Source: Actinomycetes bacterium (GTDB lineage Bacteria > Actinomycetota > Acidimicrobiia > Acidimicrobiales > Bog-793). Taken from it: a stretch of 64,000 nucleotides of DNA. The stretch spans positions 79,939 through 143,938 of the forward strand of contig JAJZBI010000007.1 in the NCBI GenBank assembly GCA_021798985.1. The letters run 5' to 3'. Both the position numbers and the translations under genes were made by a program. The notes beneath the pieces are model-generated. The model had not been told where the DNA came from and did no database searches. It was given only the letters and a program-made list of their open reading frames with translations. This document shows, in pieces, positions 59,119 through 64,000 of this stretch (positions within the stretch are counted from its first letter, which is position 1; each line of letters opens with the position of its first letter).

Positions 59119-59412
59119 GCAACCGATGACGCCGACGTCAAGGTGCCGTTCTCCGGAGAAGGAGCGCGCGCCGTCATCCCGCCTCGAGGGCGCAGTGACA
59201 GAGCTGATGCCGCGTGGTCGGGTGTTCAGGTGCGCCCCGGCGTCGATCGGCGAGGGCCCGAGCCCGCTCTCCGCGCTCGACCTAACGAGCAACCGGGTTC
59301 TTCCCAACAGCCCTCATCCGAGCTCGATGGGAGAGCGGGCGGGGCGCCCAGGCCCAGGTTCGGGTTCTCCCCGAGGGCCAGTCGGGTTCGCCCCGCCCAC
59401 GCCAGTGTCGCG

Positions 59413-60746
59413 TCAAGCCGCGAGGGGCGCCTCCTCTTTGCGACCGGAGGCGACATCCGCGCTCCAGGCGACGCGGGTCGTGACGACGACGAAGAGCTGG
59501 CGCAGCAGCGCCGCACCGAGGGCGGCGCGGGCCTTTCTGTCGTTCAGCGGGTTGTCGGCGCGATGACGCAGGTGCTCATAGCGGGCCGGGAAGATGGCGT
59601 TGTGCGGAAGCAGGCCCCAGATCGCCCGCCAGGCTGCGGTGCGCAGAGCGGGCCGGCCACGCCCCGAGGTCTTCGTCTGGCCACGGAAGTTGCCCGACTC
59701 GTTCGCCCGCGGCGCGAGCCCGGCGTGCTTCACCCAGGTTCGTGGCGAGTCGAAGCGGTTCGGGTCGCCGGTCTCGGCGAGGATCGCCGCAGCGCCGACG
59801 ACCGAGAGGCCGTCGATGCTCCTCACGAGCTCGGCGAGGCCGAGCTCCTCCATGACCTCGACCATGGGCTCCTCGACCTCCTTCAGGCCCTCGAGGGCGC
59901 GGTGCCAGTCCGACAGGGCAAAGCTCGCCCGCTCGGCGGCGGCCGGCACCTCGCTCGTCACGCTGCCGGGGGCCGAAGCGGCAGCAAAGGCGGCCTTGAG
60001 GACATGCCGGTTGCGCCGGAGCGCGCCCCATCGGGACAGCTCTCCTGTGACGGCGTCGCCGAAGGTCGCCTCGTCCATCTCGGCGATCACCCCTGGATCG
60101 GTCGAGACCGAGAGCACGGCCCGGAGCGTGAGGCACTCCATCGGCTTCGCCGCGGCACCGAGGAGGGAAGGCCAGTAGCACTCGAGCAGGTCGCGCAGTC
60201 CCTGGCGCGCTGCGGTCGCCTGCACGAGCAGCTGGGTGCGGCGAACCCCGAGGTGCCGGAGAGGCTCCAGGGCCCCTCGGCGAGATAAGGGACGTGGCCG
60301 CGGCGCTCAGCCGTGAGCCGGGCGATCAAGGTGGCGTCGGAGAAGTCGGAGCGGTTCTTCGTGAAGTCCTCGGCCTCTCGGGCGCGGGCGACGAGCATCG
60401 CGTTCACGCACACGAGATCGACCCCCCGCTCTCTGTAGCGGTCGAGCAGCGGCTTCCAGCGGTGACCGGTCGGCTCGCAGGCGACGACGAGACCGGCAAA
60501 ACCCGCACGCTCGGCGATCGGGAGCGCCCAGTCGAGGATCTCGTCGATCACCCACGGCGAGCCGGAGAACATGGCCTTTCCGAGCGTCTTGGACTGGTGA
60601 TCGGCGACGACGGCCGCCTGCTTTGCCGACGCGAGGTCGATCCCGATGATGGCGAACTCGCGCCGGACAATGGAACGCAACTTCGAAAGGCGCTCGTTGC
60701 GCCGCAGGTCGCCGCGCGTGAGCTCAGGCCGCTTAGCCTTGGGCAC
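59413..60746 (-). mobile_element. IS110-family transposase with internal frameshift
   Basis: GTG 60746 (GGAGGATGAC upstream) opens a DEDD transposase: AIIGIDLASAKQAAVV (Asp), LVVACEPTGHRWKPLL (Glu) and TKNRSDFSDATLIARL (Asp, Asp). At about 60273-60276 the frame shifts; the second frame continues as LRHLGVRRTQLLVQATAARQ and the Transposase_20 domain (IDGLSVVGAAAILAETGDPN, RTWVKHAGLAPRANESGNFR, GRPALRTAAWRAIW), ending at 59413. The shift site is a run of four G followed by CCC, where a -1 slip would restore the frame. IS110 enzymes normally use one uninterrupted frame, so it is either inactivated or relies on frameshifting. Confidence 0.8.
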
Positions 60747-61028
60747 GTCATCCTCCTCGGTAGTGGTTGGAGCAGAGATCCGCACCCTTGCCGGGGAAGA
60801 TGGCGCTCTTCAACCTCTACGGGGAGTTATTAGGTCCATCACCAGCGCATGGGGAGCCAGATGGATGGGCAAGCCCGGCGAGGGCGCAGCCGCACGGCGC
60901 GAAGATCATTAGCACCGCTATATAGTTGCTTTTATGAGTCTGTCGCTCCCCGCCGCCGCCTGCAGGCTGTGGCGGCATGGCTCGTCGCCCGAGCCGGCAC
61001 CTCGGCCCCAAAGAGGAGGGATCCGATC
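60747..61028. other. Non-coding stretch between IS110 and the DHA2 exporter
   Basis: These 282 bp follow the 5' end of the IS110 gene. In IS110-group elements the non-coding left end encodes the bridge RNA, so 60747 to about 60900 is the place to expect one. No structure could be assigned by eye. An AT-rich patch near 60915-60940 (TATATAG) may be the promoter of the downstream exporter gene. Confidence 0.3.
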
Positions 61029-62840
61029 ATGAGCGCTGACGAGCGAACGCGGACGGCTCGCCGCCGGCACCTTCGCGCCCTCGACCGCGGCCCGTCCGAG
61101 GCGGTTCTTGACGAGGATCGCTACCGCGGCAAATGGCTGACGCTGTCGAACACGACCCTTGGGGTCCTGCTCGTGACGATCAACTCCTCGATCATCTTGA
61201 TCGCCCTCCCCGACATCTTCCGCGGGGTCCACCTCAACCCGCTGACCCCTTCGCACAGCAGCCTGTTCCTCTGGCTGTTGATGGGCTACATGGTCGCCAC
61301 GGCGGTGCTCGTGGTGAGCTTCGGACGCCTGGGGGACATGTTCGGCCGGGTGAAGATGTACAACCTCGGTTTTGCCGTCTTCAGCCTGTTCTCCGTGCTC
61401 TTGTCGATCGATTGGATGACCGGGGTCGCCGGCACGATGTGGCTGATCATCATGCGCATCTTGCAGGGCATCGGGGGTGCCTTGCTCTTCGCCAACTCCT
61501 CGGCGATCCTCACCGACGCCTTCCCGCCGAACCAGCGCGGCCTCGCCCTCGGGGTCAACCAGGTGGCTGGGATCGCCGGCTCGTTCATCGGCCTGATCCT
61601 CGGCGGCCTGCTCGGACCGGTTGACTGGCGGCTCGTGTTCTTGGTCTCGGTCCCGATCGGGATTGCCGGGACGATCTGGGCGTATTTCAACCTGCACGAG
61701 AAGGGGGTGCGCACGCCCTCGCGCATCGACTGGTGGGGGAACCTCACCTTCGGCGTGGGGCTGATCGCCGTCCTGGTCGGAATCACCTACGGCATCCAGC
61801 CCTATGGCGGCGCGACGATGGGTTGGACCAGCCCTGTGGTCCTCGGCGAGATCATCGGCGGGGTGGCTGTCCTCGTGGTGTTCGCGTTCATCGAGACTCG
61901 AGTGGCGCACCCGATGTTCCGCCTGCCGCTCTTTCGCATCCGCGCGTTTACTGCCGGCAACCTTGCCAGCCTGCTCGCCAGCATCGGGCGCGGCGGAATG
62001 ATGTTCATCTTGATCATCTGGCTCCAAGGGATCTGGCTCCCCCTGCACGGCTACAGCTTCGCCTCGACGCCGCTATGGGCGGGAATCTATATGGTCCCGC
62101 TGACCGTCGGCTTCCTCATCGCCGGTCCGGTCTCGGGCTACCTGTCCGATCACTTCGGCGCCCGCCCGTTCGCGACCGGCGGGATGGCCGCCGCGGTGGC
62201 GAGCTTCGTGCTCCTGGACTTCTTGCCCGCAGACTTCTCCTACGTGTGGTTCGCGCTCTTGCTGCTCCTCAACGGACTTGCCATGGGGCTGTTCGCCTCG
62301 CCCAACCGCGCCGGGATCATGAACAGCCTGCCGGCAAGCCAACGCGGGGCAGGAGCTGGGATGTCGACGACCTTCCAGAACTCCGCGATGGTGCTGTCGA
62401 TCGGCATCTTCTTCACCTTGATCATCGTCGGGCTGTCATCCCGGCTGCCCACGGCGCTCGAGCACGGCCTCCTCGCCCAGGGGATCCAGCCCGCAGCGGC
62501 GCGCCGCGTCTCGCACCTGCCGCCGACGGGGGCGCTGTTTGCTGCGTTCTTGGGCTACAACCCGATGCAGACGCTGCTCGGTCCGGCGCTCAACCACCTC
62601 AGCCCGGCCAAGGCCGCCTACCTCACGGGCAGGGAGTTCTTCCCCCACCTGATCGCCTCGCCGTTCATGGACGGGCTGCGCCTCGCATTCGCCTTCTCGG
62701 CGGTCGCCTGCGGCGTGGCTGGCGTGGCGTCTTGGCTGCGTGGTGGCAAGTACGTGCACCAGGACGAGGCCGAGCCGGGGAGCGAGCCGCGCACCGAGGA
62801 GGCGGCTTCGCCGACAAGCGCTCGCACCTGGACGGCCTGA
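61029..62840 (+). CDS. DHA2-type MFS drug exporter (EmrB/QacA-like)
   Basis: This 603-residue protein has fourteen helices and the DHA2 signature: SIILIALPDIFRGVHL, VSFGRLGDMFGRVKMYNLGF (motif A), MRILQGIGGALLFANSSAIL, and GVNQVAGIAGSFIGLILGG (motif C). It should exchange protons for lipophilic toxicants. ATG 61029 has GAGGAGGG 7 nt upstream. It sits directly beside an IS110 element and is convergent with the peptide ABC genes, with a hairpin between. Confidence 0.9.
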   Translation: MSADERTRTARRRHLRALDRGPSEAVLDEDRYRGKWLTLSNTTLGVLLVTINSSIILIALPDIFRGVHLNPLTPSHSSLFLWLLMGYMVATAVLVVSFGRLGDMFGRVKMYNLGFAVFSLFSVLLSIDWMTGVAGTMWLIIMRILQGIGGALLFANSSAILTDAFPPNQRGLALGVNQVAGIAGSFIGLILGGLLGPVDWRLVFLVSVPIGIAGTIWAYFNLHEKGVRTPSRIDWWGNLTFGVGLIAVLVGITYGIQPYGGATMGWTSPVVLGEIIGGVAVLVVFAFIETRVAHPMFRLPLFRIRAFTAGNLASLLASIGRGGMMFILIIWLQGIWLPLHGYSFASTPLWAGIYMVPLTVGFLIAGPVSGYLSDHFGARPFATGGMAAAVASFVLLDFLPADFSYVWFALLLLLNGLAMGLFASPNRAGIMNSLPASQRGAGAGMSTTFQNSAMVLSIGIFFTLIIVGLSSRLPTALEHGLLAQGIQPAAARRVSHLPPTGALFAAFLGYNPMQTLLGPALNHLSPAKAAYLTGREFFPHLIASPFMDGLRLAFAFSAVACGVAGVASWLRGGKYVHQDEAEPGSEPRTEEAASPTSARTWTA

Positions 62841-62858
62841 GCCGACCCCGCGGTCGGC
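62841..62858. terminator. Hairpin between convergent genes
   Basis: GCCGACC (62841-62847) pairs perfectly with GGTCGGC (62852-62858) around CCGC, directly after the DHA2 stop and before the stop of the convergent ABC ATPase gene. Confidence 0.5.
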
Positions 62859-62883
62859 GTCCACTTGCCGAGCCGGCGAGCGC

Positions 62884-63807
62884 TCAGGGCGCGTGCTCGG
62901 CGACGAAGTGCCCGGGAGTGACCTCCTCGAGCGTGGGGCTGTTCGGTGCCACCGCGTCCACTTCACCTGCCCTCGCGCCATCGCCTGCGCCAGGCGGTGG
63001 GAGCTCCTCGCCGCCGTGCAGGCGTGGGACCGCGGCGAGCAGCGCCTTGGTGTAGGGGTGGCGAGGGTCCCCGAAGACGTCGTCGGTCGGGCCCATCTCG
63101 ACGATGCGCCCTCGGCGCAAGATGATGCTCGTGTCGGCGATGTAGCTGCCGAGCGACAGGTCGTGGGTGATGAACAAGATCCCGAGGCCGCGCTCTTTCA
63201 GGCCCCCGAGCAGGTTGAGCACGTCGATGCGGGTCGAGGCATCGAGCATGCTGATGATCTCATCGGCGACGAGGAGCCGGATGTCCATCATGAGCGCGCG
63301 GGCGATCAACAGGCGCTGCAACTGACCGCCCGAGAGCTGGTGCGGGTACTTGTGCAAGACGTCGGCCGGGTTGAGGCCGACGGCCTCGAGCGCGTCGTCG
63401 ACCCGTGCCTGCCAGGGTGCGTCGGCGCTCTCGGCGAAGTACTCCTGGCGGAGGATCTTGAAGACCCGGTCGGCTTTGAAGATCGGGTTGAAGGAGCTGA
63501 AGGGGTCCTGGAAGACGCCTTGCACCGAGCGGTAGTAGTCCTTGAGCTCGCTGCGGCGCAGCGCAGACACGGCCGTGTGATCAAATCGGATGGACCCGCT
63601 CGTCACCGCCTCGAGGCGCAAGATCATCCGGCCGATCGTCGTCTTGCCGCTTCCGCTCTCGCCGACGAGCGCCACGACCTCGTTCGGGGCGATCGAGAAG
63701 GTGACGTCAGAGACGGCACAGAGCTCACCTGCACCAAAGGTCCCGGTCCGGTAGACCTTGCAGACCCGCTCGAGCGACAGCAGCGATGCCTTGCGGTCAT
63801 CAGGCAT
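62884..63807 (-). CDS. Oligopeptide/dipeptide ABC transporter ATPase (DppF/OppF-type)
   Basis: This 307-residue ATPase has Walker A (VALVGESGSGKTTIGRMI), a Q-loop (SVQGVFQDPFSSFNP, typical of DppF/OppF), the signature LSGGQLQRLLIARALM, Walker B (RLLVADEIISMLD) with Glu, and the switch His in ILFITHDLSLGSYI. The D-loop reads SMLDAST. The C-terminal HPYTKALLAAVP is the peptide-transporter tail, although the usual metal-like Cys motif is lacking. ATG 63807 has GGAGGAGGG upstream and overlaps the preceding gene by 8 bp. Product: energy supply for peptide or related solute import. Confidence 0.9.
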   Translation of the reverse strand: MPDDRKASLLSLERVCKVYRTGTFGAGELCAVSDVTFSIAPNEVVALVGESGSGKTTIGRMILRLEAVTSGSIRFDHTAVSALRRSELKDYYRSVQGVFQDPFSSFNPIFKADRVFKILRQEYFAESADAPWQARVDDALEAVGLNPADVLHKYPHQLSGGQLQRLLIARALMMDIRLLVADEIISMLDASTRIDVLNLLGGLKERGLGILFITHDLSLGSYIADTSIILRRGRIVEMGPTDDVFGDPRHPYTKALLAAVPRLHGGEELPPPGAGDGARAGEVDAVAPNSPTLEEVTPGHFVAEHAP

Positions 63808-64000
63808 CGATGCCCTCCTCCCAGTTCCAGCAGGCGACCAGGCGCCCGGGCTGCACCTCGACGAATTCGGGATCGCTCTGACCCTGATATTGCAGCCAGA
63901 CAGGTAGGCCCCCGCAGAAGAGGCTCGCCGGTCGCCGAAGGGTAGGCGATAGGGGCGCAAGCGGTCGCAGAGGGTCCTCGCGTTCGGCTGGAGCGCGTTT
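63800..64000 (-). CDS. C-terminal end of the partner ABC ATPase (DppD-like), partial
   Basis: The minus-strand frame is open from the right edge to TGA at 63800-63802, giving 66 residues that end in EFVEVQPGRLVACWNWEEG, the usual C-terminal sequence of DppD/OppD ATPases (E-V-x-PGR-x-V-A-CW). The part before it is less typical. The stop lies inside the start of the DppF-type gene, so the two are coupled. The rest of the operon is outside the window. Confidence 0.65.
   Translation of the reverse strand, partial: KRAPAEREDPLRPLAPLSPTLRRPASLFCGGLPVWLQYQGQSDPEFVEVQPGRLVACWNWEEGIDA

Noticed and set aside
59149..59160. Palindrome TTCTCCGGAGAA after the Usp gene as an operator or IS end
   Set aside because: No matching copy on the other side of the IS110 gene and no nearby promoter.
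1..64000. CRISPR arrays, tRNA and rRNA genes, prophage
   Set aside because: No regularly spaced direct repeats, no recognisable tRNA or rRNA sequence and no phage structural genes were seen by reading; a covariance search was not possible.

Overview
This window is a high-GC chromosomal segment that reads as an actinobacterium. GTG and TTG starts are common, several regulators appear to have leaderless transcripts, and Tat signals, an MMPL transporter, IclR/MarR regulators and arylsulfotransferase-family proteins are present. Two proton/chloride (ClC) carriers, DoxX, persulfide dioxygenase-rhodanese and a sulfite/polysulfide-type molybdoenzyme would suit an aerobic, possibly acid-tolerant, sulfur-handling lineage such as Acidimicrobiia. 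That placement is inference; there is no rRNA or other phylogenetic marker in the window.

Layout. Positions 1-5.8 kb hold the end of a secreted Ig-like protein, a hemerythrin, an ATPase-domain fragment, a small unknown protein, a ClC-CBS channel and a MarR-DUF488 fusion. From 6.0 to 11.1 kb two Tat-exported arylsulfotransferase-family proteins of identical length (525 aa) flank a lone sugar-type ABC binding lipoprotein. From 11.3 to 18.9 kb lie an EEP-family hydrolase, a small secreted protein, a secreted alpha/beta hydrolase, an OafA-type acyltransferase-SGNH protein and a GH94 cellobiose phosphorylase. From 19.3 to 25.9 kb is a compact module: a SufR-like Fe-S regulator, hemerythrin-DUF2249, a single-cluster ferredoxin, a histidine-rich heme-copper-oxidase/NnrS-like membrane protein, DUF2249 and DUF59, followed by a 43-aa protein, an NHL propeller and an HMA-like protein. 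Two of its promoters carry the same inverted repeat, TCTA(G/C)-N6-(C/G)TAGA, with a half-site before the regulator gene.

From 26 to 31.6 kb are a PLP decarboxylase, a GGDEF protein, a methyltransferase and a coupled pair ending in an FAD monooxygenase. From 31.7 to 37.6 kb a leftward operon encodes an MBL-fold persulfide dioxygenase-rhodanese, a fused four-cluster ferredoxin-NrfD membrane subunit and a molybdopterin catalytic subunit. From 37.7 to 49.3 kb are a second ClC, DUF4177, a DUF2156 protein, a kinase-less sensor, another hemerythrin, cysK and cysE, DUF302, MMPL, a PNPOx-like protein and DoxX. Three sites with the CsoR/CstR pattern TACC-N6-GGTA lie before the persulfide dioxygenase/ClC pair and the DUF302/MMPL pair, suggesting one persulfide- or copper-type regulon.

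From 49.4 to 53.6 kb an IclR regulator precedes an FAH-SDR-ADH operon, likely sugar-acid catabolism, and a DUF3565-DUF1971 fusion. From 53.8 to 64 kb the DNA is more accessory: a decayed TnpB, a broken DUF3224 gene, two coupled MFS exporters with a divergent MarR and a universal stress protein, an IS110 transposase with a frameshift, a DHA2 exporter and the end of an oligopeptide ABC transporter operon. No CRISPR array, tRNA or rRNA was recognised.
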